Positions 16,871 through 25,620 of a stretch of 64,000 nt of DNA are shown piece by piece; position 1 is the first letter of the stretch, and every line of letters begins with the position of its first letter. Source of the stretch: Streptomyces luteolus (GTDB lineage Bacteria > Actinomycetota > Actinomycetes > Streptomycetales > Streptomycetaceae); NCBI RefSeq assembly GCF_029968015.1, contig NZ_JASCIS010000029.1, positions 32,205 through 96,204 of the forward strand. Reading direction: 5' to 3'. Both the position numbers and the translations under genes were made by a program. The notes beneath the pieces were generated by a model. It was not told where the DNA came from and did no database searches. It worked only from the letters and a program-made list of their open reading frames with translations.

Positions 16871-18274
16871 ATGGGCGTCGCGGGACCCGCAGGACCCGGA
16901 CCACTCCCCGGACCCGTCATGGACAGGGACGAGGTGGACCGCGCCCTGGCCCGGATCGGCGCCGAGCACGAGGCCGTGGAGACGTCCCTGCTCGCCCTGC
17001 AGGACCACGCGGGCCGCAGACTCCTGGAGGGCGCCGAGCTGACCGGCGTCACCGCGGACCGCTGGGCCGCCGCCGACCAGGCCATCACCCGCCTGTGGGC
17101 GTACTTCGACGCGTACTCCGCGGCCCTGACCGGCGCCCGTGAACTGCGCGCCCGCAGACGCTGGCCCAGCCGTGACGACCTCGGCGAGCTCACCGAACTG
17201 CTGCGCGGCCGCTCCGTCACCGTCTCCGCGGGACCGCCCGCGACCGGCGCCCCGGAGTCCCTGACCGGCCCCGCCCGGCTCAGCGAGGAGTTCACGCTGC
17301 CCGAACTGGTCGAGCGGATGAACGAGTTGTACGCCTCGTCCCTCGACGTGGTCGTGGCCGCCGACGCGGTCTGGTCCGCGCTGCCCGCCCGGATCGACCT
17401 CCTCGCCGCCGAGCTGCACCGCACCCGCAAGCTCGCCGCATCCGTGGGCGTACGCCCGGGCGAGCACCCCGCGGGTGACGATCTGGAGCGGATCACCCGG
17501 GAGTTGACGGAGCTGCGCGCCCAGGTGATCTCCGACCCGCTGGCCTTCTGGCGCGCCAGGAGCGGCAGTTCGGCCCCCGGCGGCGGCCGCCCCGACACCG
17601 AGCGGTACGACCACGAGGCGCGCGCACTCGAAGACGTGCGCCGGGAGATCGACGCCGTGCTCACCGTCCGCCAGGACGCCGAGGCGCGCCTCGGCCGGCT
17701 GCGGGACGTGCTCTCCCGCGCCGACCGGACCCTGGCGGAGGCTCGTACGGCCCGCGGGGAGGTGCTCGCCAAGATCGCCGCGACTGAGGTGCCCGCGGTC
17801 AGCGGACCGCCCACCGCGCTGCACGAACAGCTCGCGGCCGCCGCCGAGTACCGCAGGCACGGCCAGTGGAACCGGCTCTCCCCGCTCCTGGAGTCCCTGG
17901 AGCGGCGAGCGGAGGACGAACTCCTGCGCGCCCGCGAGTCGTTGACCGCCGTCACCGCTCCGCTCGCGGTCCGCGCGGAGCTGCGCGGCCGCCTCGACGC
18001 GTACAAGGCGAAGGTCGCCCGGCACGGCGCCGCCGAGGACCCGCTCCTGATCGAGCGGTACGACGCGGCCCGCCGCATGCTGTGGAGCGCGCCCTGCGAC
18101 CTGCGGGTCGCCGAGGACGCCGTGCTGCGCTACCAGTACGCGGCGGCGGAGGTCCTCTCCGGCCGCGTACCGCAGCAGCACACGCCCGACGACGGCAGGG
18201 GGACCGATGGCGGCAGGGGGATCGATGGCGGCAGAGGGATCGATGGCGGCAGAGGGATCGATGGCGGCAGGTGA
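16871..18274 (+). CDS. Helical cytoplasmic protein of the kinase operon, unknown function
   Basis: A 467-residue, Leu/Ala/Glu/Arg-rich protein predicted almost entirely helical, with coiled-coil-like heptads around residues 205-300 (ALEDVRREIDAVL, RLRDVLSRADRTLAEAR). There is no signal peptide, helix anchor or catalytic motif. AGAGG precedes the ATG at 16871; ATG 16919 is also possible. It lies between the sensor pair and the kinase, so I infer an adaptor or kinase substrate. The last 25 residues are encoded by an 18-bp minisatellite and read GIDGGR repeats, probably variable between strains. Similar proteins recur in actinomycete versions of this operon, but I do not know a name. Confidence 0.8.
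   Translation: MGVAGPAGPGPLPGPVMDRDEVDRALARIGAEHEAVETSLLALQDHAGRRLLEGAELTGVTADRWAAADQAITRLWAYFDAYSAALTGARELRARRRWPSRDDLGELTELLRGRSVTVSAGPPATGAPESLTGPARLSEEFTLPELVERMNELYASSLDVVVAADAVWSALPARIDLLAAELHRTRKLAASVGVRPGEHPAGDDLERITRELTELRAQVISDPLAFWRARSGSSAPGGGRPDTERYDHEARALEDVRREIDAVLTVRQDAEARLGRLRDVLSRADRTLAEARTARGEVLAKIAATEVPAVSGPPTALHEQLAAAAEYRRHGQWNRLSPLLESLERRAEDELLRARESLTAVTAPLAVRAELRGRLDAYKAKVARHGAAEDPLLIERYDAARRMLWSAPCDLRVAEDAVLRYQYAAAEVLSGRVPQQHTPDDGRGTDGGRGIDGGRGIDGGRGIDGGR
18194..18271 (+). repeat. 18-bp minisatellite at the end of the helical-protein gene
   Basis: About four direct copies of ATGGCGGCAGRGGGATCG run up to the stop codon and the ribosome site of the kinase gene. Each unit adds Gly-Ile-Asp-Gly-Gly-Arg. 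Unit number can change without a frameshift. Each unit also carries an ATG in the kinase frame, which creates spurious upstream starts. Confidence 0.8.
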
Positions 18275-18284
18275 GGAGGTACCC

Positions 18285-20936
18285 GTGAGCGCCGATGAGC
18301 GCAGAGAGTGCCAGCGCCCGGACTGCGAGGGCCGTTACGAGGACATGGGCGGCGGCGAGCTGTACTGCGACGTCTGCGGTCTGGCCCCGGTCGTGGCACC
18401 GCACGGCCTGCTCGCGTCCGCGCCGACGGGCCTCACCGCGCCCGCCCGCGGCAGCACCTCGGCCCGCTCCTCCCGGTCGTCCCGTTCCTCGCGCTCCTCG
18501 CGGTCGTCCACGTCCCGGCGCTCGGTCTCCGGCCGGCTGACCCGCTCCATGTCGGGCCCGGCCTCCGCTCGTTCCGTCTCGGTGCGCAGCTCCGGCTCGC
18601 CGTCCGGAGCCTCCGGGCGCGGGCGGCTCGGCGTGGGCCTGGTAGAGATGCCGCAGGTGCCGCGTCCCGACCCGCGCGCGATGGTCCAGGCGGACCCGGA
18701 GGTCCCCGAGAGGAAGCGGTTCTGCTCCCGCTCGGACTGCGGTGCGCCGGTGGGCCGGGCGCGCGGCGACCGCCCGGGGCGGACGGAAGGGTTCTGCACC
18801 AAGTGCGGCCACCCGTACTCGTTCGTGCCTAAGCTCCGCTCCGGCGACATCGTGCACGGGCAGTACGAAGTGGTGGGCTGCCTCGCGCACGGCGGGCTCG
18901 GCTGGATCTATCTCGCCATCGACCGCGCGGTGTCCGACCGCTGGGTGGTCCTCAAGGGCCTGCTCGACACCGGCGACCAGGACGCGATGGCCGCGGCCAT
19001 CTCCGAGCGCCGCTTCCTCGCCGAGATCGAGCACGCCAACATCGTCCGCATCTACAACTTCGTCGAGCACCTCGACCAGCGCACCGGCTCCCTCGACGGC
19101 TACATAGTGATGGAGTACGTCGGCGGCAAGTCCCTCAAGGAGATCGCCAACGAGCGCCGCACGGCGGAGGGCCGACGCGACCCGCTCCCGGTCGAGCAGG
19201 CCTGCGCGTACGGCATCGAGGCCCTGGAGGCGCTCGGCCACCTGCACAGCCGCAACCTCCTGTACTGCGATTTCAAGGTCGACAACGCGATTCAGCAGCA
19301 GGACCAGCTGAAGCTGATCGACATGGGTGCCGTGCGCCGCCTCGACGACCACGAGTCGGCGATCTACGGCACGGTCGGGTACCAGGCGCCCGAGGTCGCG
19401 GAGGCTGGGCCGTCCGTCGCGTCCGACCTCTACACGGTCGCGCGCACGCTCGCGGTCCTCACCTTCGACTTCCAGGGGTACACGAACTTCTTCGTGGACT
19501 CCCTGCCCGACCCCGGCAACATCGAGGTCTTCCAGCGGTACGAGTCGTTCTACCGCCTCCTGGTCCGCGCCACCGACCCCGACCCGGCCCGCCGGTTCGC
19601 CTCCGCGCAGGAGATGGCCGAGCAGCTGACGGGCGTGCTGCGCGAGGTCGTCGCCGTCCAGTCGGGCCGCCCGCGCCCGGCCCTGTCCACCCTGTTCGGG
19701 CCCGAGGTGCGGGTCACGGACACGGAGTTGTTCGTGGCGGGGGGCGGGGAGGTCTCGCGGTTGGGGGTGCGGGCCGTTGGGGGTGCGGGTTCTGTTGGGG
19801 GTGCGCGTTCCGCTGGAGGTGCGGGTTCTGTTGGGGGTGCGCGTTCCGCTGGAGGTGCCGGGCACGTCAATTCTTCTGGCACCGGAGGTGCCGGGATGCT
19901 TGGCGGCGGAGCCGCTGGTGCGTTGGTGGGCAGAGGAGCTGCCAAGGCGGGCGCCGGAGGCGCCGGTTCCGGCGGCCACCCCGGTGCCGGGTGCCGTGTC
20001 CGCCCCCTCGACACCGCCGCGACCGCGCTCGCCCTTCCCGTGCCGCTGGTCGACGCGGGCGATCTCAACGCCGGGTTCCTGGCGGGCCTGATGGCCTCCG
20101 CGCCCGCCGAGCTGATCGCCGCGCTCGACGCCGCCCCCGCGCCCTCGGTCGAGCTGCGCCTGCGCGAGCTGCGGGCCCGCCTGGAGACGGGCGAGCTGCA
20201 CGCCGCCGTGCGCTGCCTCGACGAGCTCGAACACGGCCACCCGGACGACTGGCGGGTGATCTGGTACCGCGGCCTGGTCGCCCTGACCACCGGCGACTTC
20301 GAGACCGCCGCGCTCTCCTTCGACGCCGTCTACGACGCGTTCCCCGGCGAGCCCGCGCCGAAGCTGGCCCTCGGCGTCTGTGCCGAGGTGCTCGGGCAGT
20401 TGGACAACGCCGCCGAGTACTACCGCCTGGTGTGGACCGCCGATCCGGGATACGTCAGCGCGGCGTTCGGGCTCGCGCGGGTCCAGCTGGCCGCGGGCGA
20501 CCGGCGGGCGGCGGTGCGTACCCTGGAAGCCGTTCCGGAGGCGTCGATTCACTTCACGGCGGCCCGGATCGCCGCCGTACGCGCCCGACTTCGGGACCAG
20601 GCGGTGCACGAACCGCTGCTCGACGATCTGACCGCCGCCGCGGGGCAGGTCGAGGCGCTGCAGCACTTCGGTCTGGACGCGGTCCGCCGCGAACAACTGT
20701 CGGCCGAGGTCCTGGGGACCGCCCTTGACTGGGTGCTCTCCGGGAGCCGGGGCACTACTGCGCCGCCGCAGGGCCCCGGCGAGACCGTGCTGCTCGGCAG
20801 CAGTCTGGACGAGCGTGGCCTGCGCTTCGGGCTCGAACGCTCGTACCGGACGCTCGCCAGGCTGGCCAAAGGCGGCGCCGAAAGGATCGAACTGGTGGAG
20901 CGGGCCAACCGCTTCCGCCCCCGGACGTGGGTGTGA
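18285..20936 (+). CDS. PknG-like serine/threonine protein kinase with zinc ribbons and TPR domain
   Basis: An 883-residue soluble kinase. GAGGAGG precedes GTG 18285; upstream in-frame ATGs belong to the minisatellite. Order: zinc ribbon (Cys9, 14, 28, 31), a Ser/Arg-rich linker, a second CxxxxC...CTKCG ribbon similar to the PknG rubredoxin-like module, kinase domain (about 185-450), Gly-rich linker, then TPR-like helices. The nucleotide loop is AHGGLGWIYLA, the lysine lies in VVLKGL, the catalytic loop is YCDFKVDN (Asp329; no Arg before the Asp, as in PknG), and the metal-binding motif is DMGAV (Asp346). Linker repeats SVGGARSAGGAG come from a short tandem repeat (about 19770-19860). In mycobacteria PknG controls glutamate metabolism via GarA. 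Confidence 0.92.
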   Translation: MSADERRECQRPDCEGRYEDMGGGELYCDVCGLAPVVAPHGLLASAPTGLTAPARGSTSARSSRSSRSSRSSRSSTSRRSVSGRLTRSMSGPASARSVSVRSSGSPSGASGRGRLGVGLVEMPQVPRPDPRAMVQADPEVPERKRFCSRSDCGAPVGRARGDRPGRTEGFCTKCGHPYSFVPKLRSGDIVHGQYEVVGCLAHGGLGWIYLAIDRAVSDRWVVLKGLLDTGDQDAMAAAISERRFLAEIEHANIVRIYNFVEHLDQRTGSLDGYIVMEYVGGKSLKEIANERRTAEGRRDPLPVEQACAYGIEALEALGHLHSRNLLYCDFKVDNAIQQQDQLKLIDMGAVRRLDDHESAIYGTVGYQAPEVAEAGPSVASDLYTVARTLAVLTFDFQGYTNFFVDSLPDPGNIEVFQRYESFYRLLVRATDPDPARRFASAQEMAEQLTGVLREVVAVQSGRPRPALSTLFGPEVRVTDTELFVAGGGEVSRLGVRAVGGAGSVGGARSAGGAGSVGGARSAGGAGHVNSSGTGGAGMLGGGAAGALVGRGAAKAGAGGAGSGGHPGAGCRVRPLDTAATALALPVPLVDAGDLNAGFLAGLMASAPAELIAALDAAPAPSVELRLRELRARLETGELHAAVRCLDELEHGHPDDWRVIWYRGLVALTTGDFETAALSFDAVYDAFPGEPAPKLALGVCAEVLGQLDNAAEYYRLVWTADPGYVSAAFGLARVQLAAGDRRAAVRTLEAVPEASIHFTAARIAAVRARLRDQAVHEPLLDDLTAAAGQVEALQHFGLDAVRREQLSAEVLGTALDWVLSGSRGTTAPPQGPGETVLLGSSLDERGLRFGLERSYRTLARLAKGGAERIELVERANRFRPRTWV

Positions 20937-20939
20937 TTG

Positions 20940-22523
20940 ATGTCGCAGATGCACCAGGTGACCCCCGGGTCTCCTTGGCCGACGTGCCCCAGCTGTGCCG
21001 AACCGCTGGAGTCGGGTGACCTGTTCTGCGGAGCGTGTGGGTACGACCTGTCGGCCGTGCGCGCACAGCAGGAGGACCATCCCACGATCGCCATCAGCCC
21101 AGGCGCGGCGTCACCGGCCACCGAGCCCGCTCCGCCCTTCCCGGCCCCGCCGGGCGCCCCGGTCGAGTGGCCCGAGGCCCGGGAGGTGGACAGCGCGGAC
21201 GTACCGGCGCCGGTGCACCTGCCCAGCGACCTCGCGGGCAGGGACTCGGCCGACGCCGAACTCCCGGCCGCCGCGAGCCCGCTCGGCACCGCACACTCCC
21301 CCGGCGCGGCCCACTCCCCCGGCGCGGAACGCACCCCGGGAACGCAACGCACCCCGGGAACGCAACGCACTCCGGGAACGGAACGCACCCCGGGCGCGGA
21401 TCACTCCGTACCGCCCCTGCCGGATGCGCCACCCATGCCGGACGTACCGCCCATGCCGGGTGTTCCGCCCGCACCGCAGGCCCCGGCCGCCCCCGGCCCC
21501 GCCCCTGCCGCCGCGAACGGCCTCGGTGACTTCGACGAGCCGTCCACGCCGTCGCGCGGCACGCCCGATCCGCGTACGGCCACACCCACACCCACGCCCC
21601 CGGCGGGCACGAAGCTCTGCGTGGCCTGCCGCGCGGGCCGTGTCGACCGGGACGGCTACTGCGAGCGCTGCGGGCACGCCCAGCCGCGCGAACGCGACCA
21701 CATGGAGCAGGAGTTGGACGCCGTGGCCGCCGTCAGCGACCGCGGCCTGCGCCACCACCGCAACGAGGACGCGTTCACGGTCTCCGCCACGGCCCTGCCC
21801 GACGGCTCCCCCGCGGTCGTCGCCGTGGTCTGCGACGGGGTCTCCTCCGCGACGCGGCCCGACGAGGCCTCGGTCGCCGCCGCCCAGGCCGCCAACGAGT
21901 CGCTGCTCGCCGCGCTGCCCCGCGAGGTCCACCCGCAGCAGGCCATGCACGACGCGATCATCGCCGCGTCCGACGCGGTCAACTCCCTTGCGGAGCAGGG
22001 CGGTCCGGCAGCGGAGCACGACCACCACCAGAACGCCCCGGCCTGCACGATCGTCGCCTCGGTCGTCGCGGGCGGCCTGCTCGTCGTCGGCTGGGTCGGC
22101 GACTCCCGCGCGTACTGGATCCCGGCCGACCGCTCCGTCCCCGCCGCCCGCCTCACCGAGGACGACTCCTGGGCGGCGCAGATGGTCGCCGCGGGCCTGA
22201 TGAACGAGGCGGAGGCGTACGCGGACGAGCGGGCCCACGCCATCACGGGCTGGCTCGGCGCGGACGCGTACGAACTGGAGCCGCACACCGCGTCGTTCAA
22301 GCCCGACCGGCCCGGTGTGGTCGTCGTGTGCACGGACGGCCTGTGGAACTACGCGGAGGGCGTCGAGGAGATGGCGGCCGCCGTGCCCGCCGACGCAGGC
22401 AGCCGGCCGTTGCACAGCGCCCAGGTCCTCGTCGGCCACGCCCTGGACGGCGGCGGGCACGACAACGTAACAGTGGCGGTGCTGCCGTTCCCCGTCGCGG
22501 CACCGGGGGCAGGCTCGGCCTGA
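20940..22523 (+). CDS. PP2C-type serine/threonine phosphatase with zinc ribbons
   Basis: A 527-residue metal-dependent protein phosphatase, the likely antagonist of the kinase just upstream (stop at 20936). I start at ATG 20940; a TTG at 20937 is the other choice. It has a zinc ribbon (CPSCAEPLESGDLFCGACG), a Pro/Ala-rich linker with the repeat RTPGTQ (21330-21395), a second ribbon (CVACRAGRVDRDGYCERCG), then the PP2C domain. That domain holds the RHHRNEDAF, VVCDGVSS, VGDSRAYW, CTDGLW and GGHDNVTVAV motifs, so both metal-binding Asp sites are intact. Ribbon-linker-catalytic architecture mirrors the kinase and FHA proteins of this operon. Confidence 0.92.
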   Translation: MSQMHQVTPGSPWPTCPSCAEPLESGDLFCGACGYDLSAVRAQQEDHPTIAISPGAASPATEPAPPFPAPPGAPVEWPEAREVDSADVPAPVHLPSDLAGRDSADAELPAAASPLGTAHSPGAAHSPGAERTPGTQRTPGTQRTPGTERTPGADHSVPPLPDAPPMPDVPPMPGVPPAPQAPAAPGPAPAAANGLGDFDEPSTPSRGTPDPRTATPTPTPPAGTKLCVACRAGRVDRDGYCERCGHAQPRERDHMEQELDAVAAVSDRGLRHHRNEDAFTVSATALPDGSPAVVAVVCDGVSSATRPDEASVAAAQAANESLLAALPREVHPQQAMHDAIIAASDAVNSLAEQGGPAAEHDHHQNAPACTIVASVVAGGLLVVGWVGDSRAYWIPADRSVPAARLTEDDSWAAQMVAAGLMNEAEAYADERAHAITGWLGADAYELEPHTASFKPDRPGVVVVCTDGLWNYAEGVEEMAAAVPADAGSRPLHSAQVLVGHALDGGGHDNVTVAVLPFPVAAPGAGSA

Positions 22524-22622
22524 CGGGTCCCGCGGGCGACGGGGCTCGGGGGAACAGGGGAATCAGGGGCTCGCGGGAGCAGGGGAATCAGGGGATCAGG
22601 GGAATCAAGGGGGGCACATTTC
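22524..22622 (+). repeat. Short direct repeats between phosphatase and VWA genes
   Basis: CAGGGGAATCAGGGG-type units recur between 22555 and 22605. The region ends with GGGGGGCAC, which serves as the ribosome site of the next gene. No terminator is apparent, so the operon probably continues. Confidence 0.5.
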
Positions 22623-23966
22623 ATGGCCAATTTCGCGAAACCCAACGGTCCGCAGTTCGCCGTAGAGGTCTATGCGAACGAGTACCTGCCGGAGGGCGGC
22701 CGCGAGGTCAACGCCATCGTGACGGTGACGTCGGCCGGCGGCGGCACGGCCGACGGCCGTACACCGGACGGCACGAGCCCGGACGCAGCCGTGGCGATCA
22801 TGGTGGACTGCTCGGGTTCGATGGACTACCCGCCGACGAAGATGCGCGGCGCCCGTGATGCCACGGCAGCCGCGATCGACGCGCTGCGCGACGGCGTCCG
22901 CTTCGCGGTGATCGCCGGCACCCACGTCGCCGAGGAGGTCTACCCGGGCGGCGGCCGCCTCGCCGTCGCCGGTCCCCGTACGCGCGAGGCGGCCAGGCAG
23001 TCCCTGCGCCGGCTCTCCGCGGGCGGCGGCACCGCCATCGGCAGCTGGCTGCGCCTGGCCGACCGGCTCCTGAACTCCGACGGCGTCCCGGACACCGCCG
23101 TACGCCACGGCATCCTGCTGACCGACGGGCGCAACGAGCACGAGTCGCCCGAGGACCTGCGGGCCGCCCTGGACGCCGCCGCCGGCCGCTTCACCTGTGA
23201 CGCACGCGGCGTCGGCACGGACTGGGAAGTGAAAGAAGTCACGGGAATCGCCTCGGCCCTGCTCGGCTCGGCCGACATCGTGGCCGACCCGGCCGAACTG
23301 ACCGCCGACTTCACCCAGCTCATGGAGACGGCGATGGGCAAGGAGATCGCCGACGTCGCACTGCGGCTGTGGACGCCGATGGGCGCGGAGATCAAGTTCG
23401 TGAAGCAGGTCGCGCCCACCGTCGAGGACGTGACCGACCGCCGCACCCCTGTCGGCCCCCGCGCGGGCGACTACCCCACCGGCTCCTGGGGCGACGAGTC
23501 CCGTGACTACCACGTATGCGTCGAGGTCCCGGACGCCGGAATCGGCCAGGAGATGCTCGCGGCCCGCGTCTCCCTGGTGATCGACCGCGGCGACGGCAAC
23601 GCCCAGAGCGTCTCGCAGGGCCTGGTACGGGCGGTCTGGACGGACGACCTGGTGGCCTCCACGGCGATCAACCCCCAGGTCGCGCACTACACAGGCCAGG
23701 CCGAACTGGCACAAGTCATCCAGCAGGGACTCGACGCCCGTAAGTCCGGCGATACGGACGGGGCAACGGCCAAGCTGGGCCGCGCCGTTCAGCTGGCCGC
23801 GGGTTCGGGCAACGCGGATACGGCCAAGCTCCTTGCCAAGGTGGTCGACGTCGTCGACGCGGCGACGGGTACTGTGCGACTGAAAGCGAAGGTCGAAGAG
23901 GCCGACGAGATGACTCTCGAGACCAGGTCGACCCGAACGGTTCGCGTCAAGAACGTGCAGAAGTAA
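22623..23966 (+). CDS. VWA-domain protein
   Basis: A 447-residue cytoplasmic protein with a von Willebrand A domain (about 50-230). The metal-ion-dependent adhesion site is complete: DCSGSMD (DxSxS), a Thr in GGGTAIGSW and the Asp in LLTDGRNEHE. The C-terminal half is beta-rich followed by a helical QQGLDARKSGDTDGATAKL segment. There is no signal peptide. VWA proteins often scaffold or present clients to ATPases; in this operon it probably interacts with the kinase, phosphatase and FHA proteins (inference). GGGGGG lies nine bases before the ATG. Confidence 0.9.
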   Translation: MANFAKPNGPQFAVEVYANEYLPEGGREVNAIVTVTSAGGGTADGRTPDGTSPDAAVAIMVDCSGSMDYPPTKMRGARDATAAAIDALRDGVRFAVIAGTHVAEEVYPGGGRLAVAGPRTREAARQSLRRLSAGGGTAIGSWLRLADRLLNSDGVPDTAVRHGILLTDGRNEHESPEDLRAALDAAAGRFTCDARGVGTDWEVKEVTGIASALLGSADIVADPAELTADFTQLMETAMGKEIADVALRLWTPMGAEIKFVKQVAPTVEDVTDRRTPVGPRAGDYPTGSWGDESRDYHVCVEVPDAGIGQEMLAARVSLVIDRGDGNAQSVSQGLVRAVWTDDLVASTAINPQVAHYTGQAELAQVIQQGLDARKSGDTDGATAKLGRAVQLAAGSGNADTAKLLAKVVDVVDAATGTVRLKAKVEEADEMTLETRSTRTVRVKNVQK

Positions 23967-23998
23967 GAACGTGCAGAAGTAAGAACCTGCAGGAGTGA
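23955..23998 (+). repeat. 18-bp duplication across the VWA stop codon
   Basis: AAGAACGTGCAGAAGTA is repeated directly at the VWA stop with a third degenerate copy, so the stop codon itself is duplicated downstream. It appears to be a slippage product without coding effect. Confidence 0.7.
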
Positions 23999-24018
23999 AG
24001 GAGAGGGGGAGCGCCGAC

Positions 24019-25593
24019 ATGCCGACCTGCCCGAACGGACACCAGTCGGGTTCCGACGACTGGTGCGAGGTCTGCGGCCAACGCATGGCAGGAGCAGGCG
24101 CGCCGGCCGGTGCGATGCCTCCGCCGCCCCCGCCGCCCCCGGCGGCCGGTGGGTACGGCTACCCGCAGCAGCAGCCCGGCCCTCCCGCCCCTGGCGGTGG
24201 GTACGGCTACCCGCAGCAGCAGCCCGGCCCGCCCGCCCCCGGTGGTGGGTACGGCTACCCGCAGCCGGGTGCCGGAGGCCCGCAGGAGAACTGCCCGCAG
24301 TGCAACACCCCGCGCGAGGCGAACGCCCCGTTCTGCGAGGAGTGCCGGTGGAACTTCCTCACCAACACCGCGACGTCGTTCGCACCCGCGCCCCCGGCCC
24401 CGCCGGCCCCGGGCCTGAACCTGCCGCCCGGCTTCGCGCAGGCAGGACCGCCGTCCGGCGGCGGTGAGTACACGAGCTCGCGGCCCTCGCAGATGAACCG
24501 CCCGGCGGAGCCGCTGCAGCCGGACGCGTCGATGCCGTCGATGCCGTCGCCTCCGCCTCCGCCGATGCAGGGCGGCCCGCAGCAGCCCCCGGCTCCGCAG
24601 GCACCCCAGGCACCCCAGGCACCTCAGGCACCTCAGGCACCCCAGTCCCCGCAGGGCATGCAGGGTCCGCCGCCGCCCGGCTTCCCGGATATGTCTCAGG
24701 GCGGTCCTGGTCCGCAGGGCGGCCCCGGTCCTCAGGGCTCGCTCGGTGGGCCCGGCCCGCAGGGCGGTCCCCAGCAGGGTCCGCCGCCCGGCTTCCCGCA
24801 GGGGGGTCCGCAGTCGCCGCCGCCTCCGCCGAGCCCCGGTGGCAACGACGACTGGATGATCCCGCCGCCGTCGGGCCAGGCCCCGCCGTCCCCGCAGGAG
24901 TCCATGGCGCCGCCTGCACCTCCGGCTCCCGCCCCGGCCCCGCCGCAGCCCGGCTTCCCCGACCAGGGCCCGGGCGGTCCGGGCGGCCCGGGCGGCCCCG
25001 GCGGCCCCGGCGGTCCTGGCCAGGGCTTCCCGGAGCAGGGCTTCCCCGAACAGGGCCAGCCGGGTCCGGGCCAGCCGGGTCCGGGTCCGCAGGGTCAGCC
25101 GGGCCCCGGTCTGCACGGTCAACCCGGTCCCGGTCCCGGCCAGGGCCCCGGCCCCGGCCCCGGCTTCCCGCCGCAGAACCAGGCGCCCGCGGGCTGGACG
25201 GCCACGATCGGTCCCGACCGCGAGTACTTCATGGCGATGATGCACCGCAGCGGCCCCGAGGCCTCCAGCCTCAACCTGCCCGCGTACTCCCCGGAGCAGC
25301 AGCGTCAGCTGGTCGGCAACCAGCTCACGATCGGCCGCCGCCGCCACTCCACCGGTGACACCCCCGACATCGATCTGTCGGTGCCACCGGAGGACCCGGG
25401 CGTCTCGCACCAGCACGCGGTCCTGGTCCAGCAGCCGGACGGCAGCTGGGCGGTCGTCGACCAGAACTCCACCAACGGCACCACGGTCAACGGCGGCGAG
25501 GACCCGATCCAGCCGTTCGTCCCCGTACCGCTGCAGGACGGCGACCGCGTGCACGTCGGCGCCTGGACGACGATCACGGTCCGGCGCGGCTGA
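24019..25593 (+). CDS. FHA-domain protein with N-terminal zinc ribbons
   Basis: A 524-residue phosphothreonine-binding protein. GGAGAGGGGGA precedes ATG 24019. Two CxxC ribbons appear early (CPNGHQSGSDDWCEVCG, then CPQCNTPREANAPFCEEC). Then a long Pro/Gly/Gln linker (about 130-395, with repeats such as GGGYGYPQQQPGPPAP and PGPGQP), then the FHA domain in the last 110 residues. FHA motifs are LTIGRR, GVSHQHAVL and NSTNGTTVNG, so the phosphopeptide-binding Arg, Ser, His and Asn are present. Last gene of the operon, it is the obvious candidate reader of kinase output, comparable in role to GarA beside PknG, though far larger. It converges with the next gene at 25621. Confidence 0.92.
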   Translation: MPTCPNGHQSGSDDWCEVCGQRMAGAGAPAGAMPPPPPPPPAAGGYGYPQQQPGPPAPGGGYGYPQQQPGPPAPGGGYGYPQPGAGGPQENCPQCNTPREANAPFCEECRWNFLTNTATSFAPAPPAPPAPGLNLPPGFAQAGPPSGGGEYTSSRPSQMNRPAEPLQPDASMPSMPSPPPPPMQGGPQQPPAPQAPQAPQAPQAPQAPQSPQGMQGPPPPGFPDMSQGGPGPQGGPGPQGSLGGPGPQGGPQQGPPPGFPQGGPQSPPPPPSPGGNDDWMIPPPSGQAPPSPQESMAPPAPPAPAPAPPQPGFPDQGPGGPGGPGGPGGPGGPGQGFPEQGFPEQGQPGPGQPGPGPQGQPGPGLHGQPGPGPGQGPGPGPGFPPQNQAPAGWTATIGPDREYFMAMMHRSGPEASSLNLPAYSPEQQRQLVGNQLTIGRRRHSTGDTPDIDLSVPPEDPGVSHQHAVLVQQPDGSWAVVDQNSTNGTTVNGGEDPIQPFVPVPLQDGDRVHVGAWTTITVRRG

Positions 25594-25620
25594 CGCAGCG
25601 CGGAGCAGGACCGTCCGGGG

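Noticed and set aside
18194..18284. CRISPR-like array or extended kinase N-terminus
   Set aside because: The units are contiguous 18-bp tandem repeats without spacers, coding for GIDGGR; the kinase ribosome site lies after them.
17952..21080. 1042-codon minus-strand open frame
   Set aside because: Runs antisense to the PknG-like kinase and the linker repeats; no recognisable protein sequence.
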